Source: Thermodesulfobacteriota bacterium
GTDB lineage: Bacteria > Desulfobacterota > Desulfomonilia > Desulfomonilales > Desulfomonilaceae
Length of the DNA: 8,956 nt
Direction of reading: 5' to 3'
Assembly (NCBI GenBank): GCA_030837305.1
Contig: JAUPKT010000004.1
Span: 1-8,956, forward strand
Position numbers and translations under genes: made by a program. Below the pieces are notes generated by a model. It ran no database searches and was not told where the DNA came from. It saw only the letters and a program-made list of their open reading frames with translations. Shown one piece after another: positions 1-8,020 of the stretch. How positions within the stretch are numbered: position 1 is the stretch's first letter; the number at the start of each line of letters is the position of its first letter.

Positions 1-382
1 CGACCCCGGTCTTTGCTTCCTTCAGTTTTGCCGGATCGTCTTTCGGGCCGACAATCACAAAATCATTATACATCACGTCTTTTCTGTCCACCCCAAAACC
101 GTCATTTACGAATTTGTCCTCAGCGGCTCGGCTGTGCACAAAGACTACATCGACATCACCGGTTTCTCCCAGTTTCAAAGCCTTCCCGGTTCCCACTGAG
201 ATGACCTGTACCTTGACGTTTTCGGCCTTTTCAAACGGAGGCAGCAGAACGTTAAGCAAGCCCGAGTTTTCTGTACTCGTTGTAGTGCTCATTTTGAGGG
301 TAGCCTGGGCCGAGGCAGGGATTTCAGAGCCTGCGAGGAAGATACAACACAGGACCAGCGTGAAGGAGAATAGAATTTTCAT
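1..382 (-). CDS. tupA: Tungstate ABC transporter substrate-binding protein, N-terminal part (gene runs off the window start)
   Basis: Periplasmic receptor that captures tungstate (possibly also molybdate) and passes it to a TupB/TupC membrane transporter; tungsten would serve pterin-dependent enzymes. The visible 127 residues begin with a signal peptide: MKI, a hydrophobic stretch at about 3-19, and a likely signal peptidase I site after Ala25 (PASA). The mature part shows the TupA hallmark TTTSTENSGLL (33-43), then GTGKALKLGETGDVDVVFVH (64-83) and YNDFVIVGPKDDPA (105-118), the conserved order in this family. The oxyanion is normally bound by the TTTS segment. The ATG at 380-382 is preceded by GGGAGG with a 5-base spacer, which settles the start. 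A promoter lies about 30 bases upstream. The C-terminal half and any tupB/tupC lie outside the window. Tungstate over molybdate specificity is a family-based inference. Confidence 0.9.
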   Translation of the reverse strand, partial: MKILFSFTLVLCCIFLAGSEIPASAQATLKMSTTTSTENSGLLNVLLPPFEKAENVKVQVISVGTGKALKLGETGDVDVVFVHSRAAEDKFVNDGFGVDRKDVMYNDFVIVGPKDDPAKLKEAKTGV

Positions 383-413
383 AGTAGCCTCCCACGAATT
401 GGAATCTTGCTGG

Positions 414-443
414 TTTATATCAATTTAGACATAAGCCAGTCAA
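414..443 (-). promoter_or_regulatory. Sigma-70 type promoter for tupA
   Basis: On the minus strand, TTGACT (438-443) is followed after 18 bases by TATAAA (414-419); the overlapping ATATAA (415-420) gives a 17-base spacer. Both boxes are near consensus, and the -10 box ends about 31 bases before the tupA ATG. This suggests that tupA can be transcribed apart from the upstream kinase gene. It is seen by eye and not tested. Confidence 0.6.
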
Positions 444-448
444 GACAT

Positions 449-465
449 AACTCGCTCCAACTCGC
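449..465 (-). repeat. Direct repeat GCGAGTT-GGA-GCGAGTT upstream of the tupA -35 box
   Basis: Two identical heptamers (459-465 and 449-455) are separated by three bases, giving a 10-base period, about one helical turn. The proximal copy ends 5 bases before the -35 box. Tandem half-sites at this spacing and place are typical for activators such as response regulators. No known operator was recognised, so a binding role is inference. Confidence 0.4.
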
Positions 466-501
466 ATTTCTTCCGAGGCTCATACTATATCGTTCATGCC
501 A

Positions 502-2766
502 TCAAGAGACTACCATCAGGTCCGAGCCCCCCCTGTGAATAAATGGCAGCCACACAGTAAATACCGTTCCTTCCTCATCACATTTTACCGAGATGGAGCC
601 GTTATGATCCTCAATAATTCTTTTCGAGACAGTAAGTCCTATGCCGGCTCCATAGCTGCTGGTAACATAAAAAGGGCTGAATATTTTCTGGAGGTCGTCT
701 TTGGGCATGCTCGTCCCGTAGTTGCTGATCTTCATTTCGAAATAGGTTTCAGAGGCCAGCCCCCCGGCTTCCTGGGCTCTCTCACTGGGGATCGAAACTC
801 CTGTTTCCACCTTCAGGACCTCCCCAGGCGGCGAGGCATCAATGGCGTTTGACACCAGGTATCGAACGACTTGTTCAAAAAGCGTCGGATCAAGAAGCAT
901 GTCTCCCACCTCTCCCCCGAGGCTCTTTTCAAGGCGGAGGTTTTTTTCTTCAACCCGAGATGCCGTCTTCTCCAATACGGTTTCGATGATCTGATTTGGA
1001 TCGGTTTTTTCCAGATGTAGGGTACGATGGGTTGTAAAGTCGATGAGTCCAGTGAGTATTTTTTCCAATCTTTCCACTTCATGGATCATGATGTTACACG
1101 ATTCGGGAAGCTCCTGTGAGGTATCAACATTCCCGGATCGAATACGCCGCTCAAGGCGTCTGGCCACCCCTCCAATGATAGCGAGGGGTTGCCTGAGTTC
1201 GTGTGCTACCTCAGCGGTGTGGTCAGAAATACACTTCGACATGCCTGACTGGACGATATGTTCGTAGAGGTCATCAATGATGCGTATCTTTTCAAGGAGT
1301 TCTTCACGAGAGGACTTTAGCTCTTGCTCCAGTCTCTTTCTTAGCGTTATATCCCGCATCACGCCCTCGTATCTCTTGTTTCCGGTTTCTTCTTCGATTG
1401 ATGCGTTGCACCGGATACGAGAATGCTTCAGCTCCCTGTTTCTATCAATGATACCAACCTCTTCATCCCATATCGATGCTACATCTGTTTCCAGGATTTT
1501 CCGGATTCGAGGCTTGTCTTCTGGCACGACATAGTCCTCTAAAGGAGTATCGAGAATGTCACGGACCTTGCAGGCGAGGAACTTTTCCACTTGGACATTC
1601 ACGTAGGAAAAACATCCTTTGTCATCAAGAATGAAAATGACATCGGGGATATTTGCCAAGAGCATTTGGTATCGGCGCTCGGAGTCTCGCAACCAGCGCT
1701 CCATCCTCTTGCGTTCCCTAAGTTCTTGCCTGAGGTTGGAGGTTTTTTCTCTAATTTCCCGCGCGAGTTCGTCGGTGTGTATGATTGTTTTTCCTGCGAG
1801 AGGCCGCACAAGGAGAACCATACCCAGAGTTCCGACAGCGATCAGGGCAAGAATGATGGTACTGGTGGCGTAAATCTGTCGTCTTACAGGAGCGAACAGC
1901 TCATCGAGACTAATTTTGAGGCCTATACCCCAATTTGACCCCCTAATTGGGCCGTAGGCAACAACTTCTTTTCCATTTACTGAACTGTCTGTTACAAAGA
2001 CCCCGCTTTTTCGCTCCCCTGCCGAGGCCTGGAGAGCAGTGAACACTGCCTGATCCCCCGAAAGGTTCGTTGATGCGGGGCCATGATGCCGCCTCATGGG
2101 AAAAAGCAAACCAACCTTATCTGTTTCAGCGAATCCTAGAAATGCTTCGCCGGTTTGACCCAACCCGGTGTAGTCCTCAATGATTCTCCTCAAATTGGTG
2201 AGGCGCAGTACGAGGATATCCGTTCCTATGATCTTTGCCTGTCTGTCGATTATGGGAGACCTCACTACAAGCAATGGCGTGGTGCCGACCGTTACCAGAC
2301 CTTGAATCTTCGGGACCGACTGGTCTTCCTTTGCGGGGATGAGATACTCTCTCGGCAGTTCGATTCCCACTTCAACTACCGGCAATCCCTTCGAGTCAAG
2401 CCTCGTGATGCCCCACAGGTCTTGTGTGTAGCTCATGGCATCGAGCAAGATCCGCTTCAAGAAAGGCTCCAGATCACTTGAGTTAATGATACCCATGTTG
2501 TAGGCATCCAAGGCTTCTCTCGCCTTGGTTCGACTGGATATTTGCATGGCCACGTCTTTGACCCGAGCCAAATATTCTTCCACGGCAACGGTCTTTGCGT
2601 TCAGGGCAAGGACGATATTCCTTTTTTCCTCTTCCTTGAGATACTCGTAGAGGGGTATCATTCCTGCCAGGGCGACTATGACACCGACAGTGAAGATGCC
2701 GATAGCAGAGGCCAGGATAATTGATTTCTGGAGTCTCTTAGTCTGATTCTGATAGTCCATGGTCAT
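502..2766 (-). CDS. Membrane-bound sensor histidine kinase (Cache-like sensor, PAS, HisKA, HATPase_c)
   Basis: A 754-residue two-component sensor kinase. Domains in order: TM1 (about 16-40); a periplasmic sensor of about 250 residues (45-295) that fits a double Cache domain for a small ligand; TM2 (about 298-320); a charged, probably coiled-coil linker (330-362); a PAS domain (about 363-478); HisKA with the H-box AHELRQPL, phospho-acceptor His522; and HATPase_c with N-box VSNAIDAS (Asn640, Asp643) and G2 box GAGIGL (706-711). The G1 box reads SNYGTSMP (681-688), with Asn where the adenine-contacting Asp usually stands; this occurs in some related kinases. The ligand cannot be read from sequence. 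No response regulator is encoded in the window, so it is an orphan here. It lies between carB (125-base gap) and tupA (119-base gap), all on one strand. The first of two close ATGs (2766 and 2760) is taken as start; neither has a strong ribosome binding site. Confidence 0.93.
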   Translation of the reverse strand: MTMDYQNQTKRLQKSIILASAIGIFTVGVIVALAGMIPLYEYLKEEEKRNIVLALNAKTVAVEEYLARVKDVAMQISSRTKAREALDAYNMGIINSSDLEPFLKRILLDAMSYTQDLWGITRLDSKGLPVVEVGIELPREYLIPAKEDQSVPKIQGLVTVGTTPLLVVRSPIIDRQAKIIGTDILVLRLTNLRRIIEDYTGLGQTGEAFLGFAETDKVGLLFPMRRHHGPASTNLSGDQAVFTALQASAGERKSGVFVTDSSVNGKEVVAYGPIRGSNWGIGLKISLDELFAPVRRQIYATSTIILALIAVGTLGMVLLVRPLAGKTIIHTDELAREIREKTSNLRQELRERKRMERWLRDSERRYQMLLANIPDVIFILDDKGCFSYVNVQVEKFLACKVRDILDTPLEDYVVPEDKPRIRKILETDVASIWDEEVGIIDRNRELKHSRIRCNASIEEETGNKRYEGVMRDITLRKRLEQELKSSREELLEKIRIIDDLYEHIVQSGMSKCISDHTAEVAHELRQPLAIIGGVARRLERRIRSGNVDTSQELPESCNIMIHEVERLEKILTGLIDFTTHRTLHLEKTDPNQIIETVLEKTASRVEEKNLRLEKSLGGEVGDMLLDPTLFEQVVRYLVSNAIDASPPGEVLKVETGVSIPSERAQEAGGLASETYFEMKISNYGTSMPKDDLQKIFSPFYVTSSYGAGIGLTVSKRIIEDHNGSISVKCDEEGTVFTVWLPFIHRGGSDLMVVS

Positions 2767-2808
2767 GTAAGATCTTTAACAAGTGTTCTTGAAGCAGGAT
2801 AACCAGGC

Positions 2809-2836
2809 ATTATATCACTGAGCACGGGTCTGAAAA
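2809..2836 (-). promoter_or_regulatory. Candidate promoter for the histidine kinase gene
   Basis: On the minus strand a perfect TATAAT (2809-2814) is preceded after 16 bases by TTTTCA (2831-2836), which matches four of six positions of the -35 consensus. The -10 box lies about 42 bases upstream of the kinase ATG. The good -10 and modest -35 could mean activator dependence, but chance cannot be excluded. Confidence 0.45.
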
Positions 2837-2891
2837 CATTTAATTCCCGGCCCTGTGAAATTCATGACTGTTCACCCGTCTTGTCTCGGTA

Positions 2892-5800
2892 TCAGATGCT
2901 CAGGAGGGAAGCACCATGATCTCCTGGACGACAAACGGTCCCGGCAACTTGGTTTGCATCTGTAATTGCAACACTTTTCCCCGCATGGTACTCCTGGAGA
3001 GACATGACTCGAAAGCAATCTCCGCGATGCAATGATCTGATGCCGAGTGACAGCGCATTTGCTCCCGCCATAGTCGTAAAATATGGTACGTTATGGTTCA
3101 AGGCTGCCAAACGGATATGCAGAGAGTCTTTCATGGACTGCTTGTCGGATGATGTGTTGATGACGAGTGTCAACTGGTCTTCTTTAATCAAGGGAATCAC
3201 GTCCGACTCACCTTGTTCGTGGACTTTGCCTACCGTACCGCATTCGATGCCCGCGCCTCGCAAGGCTTGGGCCGTGCCGTCGGTACACACAAATGAAAAG
3301 TTGCATTCGCTCAGCCTTCGAGCAACAACCAAAGCAAGGCTCTTGTCACGATCGGCAACGCTCAAGAATACTTTCCCCGGCGAGGGAATTGGAAAATCCG
3401 TGCTGTACTGTGATTTGAGGAAGGCCGGACCGAATTCCTTGTCAATGCCCATAACTTCTCCGGTTGACTTCATTTCCGGCCCGAGCAGGACGTCCACGCC
3501 CGGAAACTTGATGAACGGGAAGACAGCCTCCTTTACGCTCACATAATCGGGAATAATCTCTTTGTCGAAACCGATTTCCTTAAGTTTCTTGCCGGCCATG
3601 ACCCGAGCACCCACCTTGGCGAGAGGGACTCCTATGGTCTTGGATACGAATGGAACAGTCCTGGAAGCCCTGGGGTTCACTTCGAGGACAAAAATCTCTC
3701 CATCCTTGAGAGCCAATTGGAGATTCATAAGTCCTTTGACGTTCAATTCCATGGCAAGGAGCCGCGTTATTCTCCGGATCTCGTCGAGATGATAGCGCCC
3801 GAGGCTGTAAGGCGGCAGGGAACACGATGAGTCACCGGAGTGGATGCCGGCCTCTTCTATATGTTCCATTATTCCCCCGATGACCACATCCTCACCGTCA
3901 GATACCGCATCCACGTCTATTTCGATGGCACCTGCAAGATATCCATCGACGAGGATCGGATGCTCAGGCGATGCCTGAATGACATATTTCAGATAGTCCT
4001 TCAAGTCCTGTTCTGAATGAACAATTTCCATGGCACGGCCCCCCAAGACGTAGGATGGCCTCACCACAAGAGGATAGCCTATGCGTTTCGCTACATCCAT
4101 AACTTCATCATAGGAATATGCAATATCATTGGGAGACTGATGCAGTTCGAGCAACTGGAGCATTTCCTTGAATCTTTTCCTGTCCTCTGCGCGATCGATA
4201 GCGTCCGGAGACGTGCCGATGATGGGTACCCCGAGGCGTGAGAGAGGCAGGGCCAACTTGAGAGGAGTTTGGCCCCCAAACTGGACGATCACTCCATCGG
4301 GTTTCTCCCTCTCCACAATTGCAAGCACGTTTTCCAGCGTAAGCGGTTCAAAATACAACCGGTCGGATGTATCGTAGTCAGTACTGACCGTCTCCGGATT
4401 GCAGTTCACCATGATGGTTTCGTATCCGTCTTCCTTCAAAGCAAAGGCCCCATGGACACAACAGTAATCGAATTCTATGCCCTGCCCTATTCTATTGGGA
4501 CCACCTCCCAGAATTACGATCTTCTTGCGATTGGTGACTCCTGACTCATCCTCCTCCTCAAAGGTGGAGTAGAGATATGGGGTAAAAGCCTCGAATTCCG
4601 CAGCACAAGTGTCAACACGTTTGAATACGGCACGAACACCAAGCTCGTATCTCATTGTTCTTATTTCTTCTTCCGTCTTTCCCACAATTTGGCCTATTCG
4701 TCGATCTGAGAAACCCCATGCCTTGACTCGCTTCATAGCATCTCTCGGCGATTGACCATCGAAGAAGTCCGGCTTGGACATCTCTTGCTCCAAATCCACT
4801 ATTTGCCTCATCTGACCCAGAAACCACGGGTCCACCATGCTCGCCTCATAGATTTCCCCGACAGGCGTACTGCGTCTCATTGCATCAGCAAGATAAAAAA
4901 GCCTGTCAGGAGAAGGTCTTCTGAGGCGTGAAAGAATGTCCTCCCGAGATAGTCCCTCTTCGAGGTACGGCTCAAGACCGCAGACATCAATTTCAAGTGA
5001 TCGCAAGGCCTTTTGGAGAGATTCCTTAAAATTCCTGCCGATTGCCATGGCCTCCCCGACGGATTTCATCTGTGTGGTGAGGGTGTTATCAGCCCGAGGG
5101 AACTTTTCGAACGTGAATCGCGGAATCTTGGTTACAACGTAATCAATGCTTGGCTCAAAACAAGCCGGTGTCTTCTTTGTGATGTCATTGGGGATTTCAT
5201 CGAGTGAATAGCCCACCGCCAATTTGGCGGCAATCTTGGCAATGGGAAATCCCGTGGCTTTTGATGCGAGTGCACTTGATCTACTCACCCGAGGATTCAT
5301 TTCGATAACGACCACTCTTCCGGTTTCGGGGTGAACCGCAAACTGTATATTTGACCCTCCGGTATCGACACCAATTTCACGTATTATTGCGCAGGCCTGA
5401 TCCCTGAGTATTTGATACTCCTTGTCAGTCAACGTCTGGGCAGGTGCAACCGTTATGGAATCCCCGGTGTGTACACCCATAGGGTCAAAGTTTTCGATGG
5501 AACAGATGATGACAACATTGTCTTTGCGGTCACGCATTACTTCCAGTTCATATTCTTTCCAACCGAGAACGGATTCCTCCACCAATATTTTGTTGACGGG
5601 AGAAATCTCCAGGCCATATTTGGCAAGCAACTCAAATTCTTCGGGGGAGAAAGCGACGCTTCCTCCGGTGCCTCCAAGGGTGAAGGAAGGTCTGATGACG
5701 TTGGGGAATCCAACTTCCTCTGCTATCTTCCATGCCTGCTGAATGGACTCTGCGTATCCGCTCCTGGGGAGATCCAGGCCGATTCGCTTCATGGCCGCCT

Positions 5801-6197
5801 TAAAAAGTTCCCTATCCTCGGCCTTTATGATGGCATCAATTCCTGCACCGATGAGTTCAACTCCGAATTGGCTCAGTACGCCCGCATTATGGAGTTCGAC
5901 GGACCTATTGAGAGCTGTCTGTCCTCCCAGGGTCGGCAGCAATGCGTTAGGCCGCTCTTTCTCGATTATGGTGGTCAGTATGTCTAACTTGAGAGGCTCA
6001 ATGTACGTGGCGTCGGCAAACTCGGGATCAGTCATGATGGTGGCAGGATTAGAGTTGACCAAAACAACCCTATATCCCTCCTCTTTTAGAGCTTTTAGAG
6101 CTTGCGTTCCGGAATAGTCAAACTCACAGGCTTGGCCGATAATTATAGGCCCTGAGCCGATGAGCATTATGGATTCAATGTCTGTTCTTTTGGGCAT
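2892..6197 (-). CDS. carB: Carbamoyl-phosphate synthase, large subunit
   Basis: Cytoplasmic enzyme subunit that makes carbamoyl phosphate from bicarbonate, ammonia (delivered by the glutaminase subunit CarA) and two ATP, feeding pyrimidine and arginine synthesis. The 1101 residues show two homologous ATP-grasp halves, each opened by a matching segment: [16 protein letters not shown] (15-30) and [15 protein letters not shown] (564-578). First-half active-site residues Arg169, Glu215, Glu299 and Asn301 stand at the same positions as in the E. coli enzyme. The second half has Arg713 in [10 protein letters not shown] and Glu839/Asn841 in [10 protein letters not shown]. An oligomerisation region lies between the halves. 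A C-terminal MGS-like allosteric domain (about 941-1060) includes CTDGTA (971-976) and VINTSSD (1012-1018). The ATG at 6195-6197 has only a modest site (GGAAGAG) upstream. The usual end of the protein would be near Lys1074; 27 extra residues follow. carA is not adjacent. Confidence 0.98.
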   Translation of the reverse strand: MPKRTDIESIMLIGSGPIIIGQACEFDYSGTQALKALKEEGYRVVLVNSNPATIMTDPEFADATYIEPLKLDILTTIIEKERPNALLPTLGGQTALNRSVELHNAGVLSQFGVELIGAGIDAIIKAEDRELFKAAMKRIGLDLPRSGYAESIQQAWKIAEEVGFPNVIRPSFTLGGTGGSVAFSPEEFELLAKYGLEISPVNKILVEESVLGWKEYELEVMRDRKDNVVIICSIENFDPMGVHTGDSITVAPAQTLTDKEYQILRDQACAIIREIGVDTGGSNIQFAVHPETGRVVVIEMNPRVSRSSALASKATGFPIAKIAAKLAVGYSLDEIPNDITKKTPACFEPSIDYVVTKIPRFTFEKFPRADNTLTTQMKSVGEAMAIGRNFKESLQKALRSLEIDVCGLEPYLEEGLSREDILSRLRRPSPDRLFYLADAMRRSTPVGEIYEASMVDPWFLGQMRQIVDLEQEMSKPDFFDGQSPRDAMKRVKAWGFSDRRIGQIVGKTEEEIRTMRYELGVRAVFKRVDTCAAEFEAFTPYLYSTFEEEDESGVTNRKKIVILGGGPNRIGQGIEFDYCCVHGAFALKEDGYETIMVNCNPETVSTDYDTSDRLYFEPLTLENVLAIVEREKPDGVIVQFGGQTPLKLALPLSRLGVPIIGTSPDAIDRAEDRKRFKEMLQLLELHQSPNDIAYSYDEVMDVAKRIGYPLVVRPSYVLGGRAMEIVHSEQDLKDYLKYVIQASPEHPILVDGYLAGAIEIDVDAVSDGEDVVIGGIMEHIEEAGIHSGDSSCSLPPYSLGRYHLDEIRRITRLLAMELNVKGLMNLQLALKDGEIFVLEVNPRASRTVPFVSKTIGVPLAKVGARVMAGKKLKEIGFDKEIIPDYVSVKEAVFPFIKFPGVDVLLGPEMKSTGEVMGIDKEFGPAFLKSQYSTDFPIPSPGKVFLSVADRDKSLALVVARRLSECNFSFVCTDGTAQALRGAGIECGTVGKVHEQGESDVIPLIKEDQLTLVINTSSDKQSMKDSLHIRLAALNHNVPYFTTMAGANALSLGIRSLHRGDCFRVMSLQEYHAGKSVAITDANQVAGTVCRPGDHGASLLSI

Positions 6198-6252
6198 AGT
6201 GGTTCTCTTCCCGGCAGGTTGTTCACAGCTTTAAATTGGTTTGCATTCAGCA

Positions 6253-6281
6253 ACTATAGAATCTCGTTCATTATATTTCAA
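6253..6281 (-). promoter_or_regulatory. Sigma-70 type promoter for carB
   Basis: On the minus strand, TTGAAA (6276-6281) and TATAGT (6253-6258) are spaced by exactly 17 bases, each box matching five of six consensus positions. Transcription would start near 6246, giving an untranslated leader of about 49 bases before the carB ATG. The leader shows no obvious attenuator or riboswitch. A separate TATAAT lies within the spacer (6270-6275) but lacks a suitable -35 box. Confidence 0.6.
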
Positions 6282-6360
6282 GGGCTGTGCTTGCATATAT
6301 ACGCCGTTCAAATAGTTCAGAACAAGGCGGCACAACTCGAAAAGCCTGCTCAACGGTGAT

Positions 6361-7833
6361 ATGATTCAGGTCTTGGTGGGACTTTATGAAACAAGTGATC
6401 GCAGATTTATGGATTTGATGCCGAGATCTCATAAATTCATTCAGTTGCTGAGTCCGTTACGGGAGTCGTGGAGCCTCGGCTGGCCCATGATTCTGATAAT
6501 GTTTTTTCAGTTCTCCATTGGTTTTGCCGACGTGTTTGTCGCCGGATATCTTGGAACCGATGTTCTTGCCGCGATGGGATATGTTGCACAATTGTATTGG
6601 ACGCTAATGATGCTGGCAAACGGCATAAGCGTCGGCACCGTATCCATGGTATCCCAGGCATATGGCGCCAAGTCCTGCTTAGGCGTGGGGAGCATAGGAG
6701 GTAACTCTCTGCTCTTGGGGATAGGTATAGCAGGAGTTATAACAGGTTTTGCACAGGTTTGTCCTGACTTTATAGTGAGGCTTGCCGGAATGCCCCCTGA
6801 GATCCAAATCATCGCGGAAAACTTCATCCGGGTGTTTTCCTTGGTTCTCATTCCGACATACGTCATGATTATCACCGGCGGTGTGCTCAGATCCTCAGGT
6901 CGTGTGAGGATAACTATGTTGAACAGTTTTGCGGCATCATCGATCAACGTAGCTGGAGATATTATCTTGACCTTTGGATGGGGCCCTGTTCCGGCTCTGG
7001 GGTATTTAGGTATAGCCTGGACGACCGCCATTGGCACAACCGTTGGTATGACCTTGAATCTTTTTCACGCACTGCGCGGGCCTAATCGGATCATAATCAG
7101 CTCTGTACTGGATCCAATTGTTCCCTGTATCAAGAATCTCCTGAGACTGGGCATTCCCACGGTATTGCAGCAGACTGCCTGGAATGTTGGTACCCTGGTG
7201 GTGTACTTCCTCGTAGGCAATCTACGGGATGGCCAAATCACAGCCCTGGCTGCCATGACTGCGGGCATTCGGGTTGAGGCCATCATTTTTCTCCCTATCT
7301 TTGCTCTCAATATGGCTGCTGCGATTCTGACCGGCAATCGCATCGGGTCAGGTGATATCTCCAGTGCACGGTCTGGGGCCCAGGCAACTGCTGTCCTATG
7401 CCTGATAATTATATTGATACCATCTGCTATTATTTTTCTCTTGGCTCCCGAGATTTCACGGCTGCTTACTGCTGACAAATCGGTCTTGGAAGAGATGGTT
7501 CGTTACTTGCGTATCAACATGATAGGCATGCCTTTTCTGGCGGTAGGCATCACCCTGGCGGGAGCCATTCAAGGTGCGGGAGACACGTACGGCAGCATGA
7601 GGATCATCATGAGCAGCATGTGGTTGCTGAGGATTCCTCTCATGTTATTATCCATACATTTATTGGATTTGGGACCCACCGGCATCTGGTGGGCAATGAG
7701 CATTTCGATGATCATTATGTGCGGCCTTTTCACCAAACGATTTCTCGGCTCTCAATGGACGACTGCGTCCATTGACAAATCCCGAAAGAGCAGCTTGTGG
7801 GAGGCGTGCGTTCCGGGAAACGAGAGGATCTAG
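6361..7833 (+). CDS. MATE family efflux transporter (multidrug/cation antiporter)
   Basis: Inner-membrane antiporter of the MATE family, which exports drugs, dyes or other organic compounds in exchange for Na+ or H+; the substrate is not predictable. At 490 residues it has the usual size and about 12 hydrophobic segments in two repeats of six. Family signatures include FADVFVAGYLG (55-65, with Asp57 in TM1, where many MATE proteins keep an ion-coupling Asp), MVSQAYGAK (96-104), GVLRSSGRVRITM (174-186), LGIAWTT (216-222), RLGIPTVLQQ (262-271, opening the second half), TGNRIGSGD (324-332) and GAIQGAGDT (401-409). The start is uncertain: ATG at 6361 has only GGTGAT almost touching it, and in-frame ATGs at 6409 and 6418 (residues 17 and 20) would still keep all membrane segments. 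It diverges from carB and precedes a lipid kinase gene by 187 bases. Confidence 0.93.
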   Translation: MIQVLVGLYETSDRRFMDLMPRSHKFIQLLSPLRESWSLGWPMILIMFFQFSIGFADVFVAGYLGTDVLAAMGYVAQLYWTLMMLANGISVGTVSMVSQAYGAKSCLGVGSIGGNSLLLGIGIAGVITGFAQVCPDFIVRLAGMPPEIQIIAENFIRVFSLVLIPTYVMIITGGVLRSSGRVRITMLNSFAASSINVAGDIILTFGWGPVPALGYLGIAWTTAIGTTVGMTLNLFHALRGPNRIIISSVLDPIVPCIKNLLRLGIPTVLQQTAWNVGTLVVYFLVGNLRDGQITALAAMTAGIRVEAIIFLPIFALNMAAAILTGNRIGSGDISSARSGAQATAVLCLIIILIPSAIIFLLAPEISRLLTADKSVLEEMVRYLRINMIGMPFLAVGITLAGAIQGAGDTYGSMRIIMSSMWLLRIPLMLLSIHLLDLGPTGIWWAMSISMIIMCGLFTKRFLGSQWTTASIDKSRKSSLWEACVPGNERI

Positions 7834-7921
7834 GCTCCCACCAAGGTGCAGCATAATGAACGGCAAAGACGGACAGACCCGGCGCGTGAGTAAACAAGAA
7901 ACATCGCGAACAGTTTCTTTC

Positions 7922-7935
7922 CCAAGACGTCTTGG
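7922..7935. repeat. Perfect 14-bp palindrome CCAAGACGTCTTGG between the MATE and lipid kinase genes
   Basis: The sequence is its own reverse complement over 14 bases and lies about 86 bases before the lipid kinase start. It could be an operator for a dimeric regulator. As RNA it would form only a 5-bp stem with a 4-base loop and no T-run follows, so it is not a terminator. About one such palindrome per 16 kb is expected by chance, so significance is low. Confidence 0.3.
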
Positions 7936-8009
7936 AATTCGGGTCAGTGATTCCAGGAGATTATTTCTCCCATTGTATCCGAACACTTCAGAAAACCGCT
8001 CGTAACAGC

Positions 8010-8015
8010 AAGGAG
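8010..8015 (+). promoter_or_regulatory. Ribosome binding site that fixes the TTG start of the lipid kinase
   Basis: AAGGAG is followed by a 5-base spacer (CAGTT) and TTG at 8021. An in-frame TAA at 8003-8005 rules out an earlier start, and the next in-frame ATG (residue 91) would cut off the nucleotide-binding motif. The TTG start is therefore well supported. Confidence 0.75.
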
Positions 8016-8020
8016 CAGTT

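Noticed and set aside
481..500. CTATATCGTT upstream of tupA, resembling parts of a ModE molybdate operator
   Set aside because: Only a fragment resembles the half-site, the inverted partner is missing and the order of elements is wrong, so it does not support a ModE site.
5412..5987. 191-codon open frame on the plus strand opposite carB
   Set aside because: It lies wholly inside the well-supported carB gene on the other strand, has no family motifs, and is explained as an antisense shadow of carB codon use.
6286..6340. TTGCAT and TATATA segments as a plus-strand promoter for the MATE gene
   Set aside because: No pair of boxes has both acceptable matches and a 16-18 base spacing, so no MATE promoter can be assigned.
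6507..7037. 176-codon open frame on the minus strand opposite the MATE gene
   Set aside because: Antisense shadow of hydrophobic codons; the plus-strand frame has clear MATE signatures.
7815..7840. Possible hairpin at the end of the MATE gene (GGGA with TCCC)
   Set aside because: The stem is only four base pairs with a long loop and no T-run, so it is not a credible terminator.
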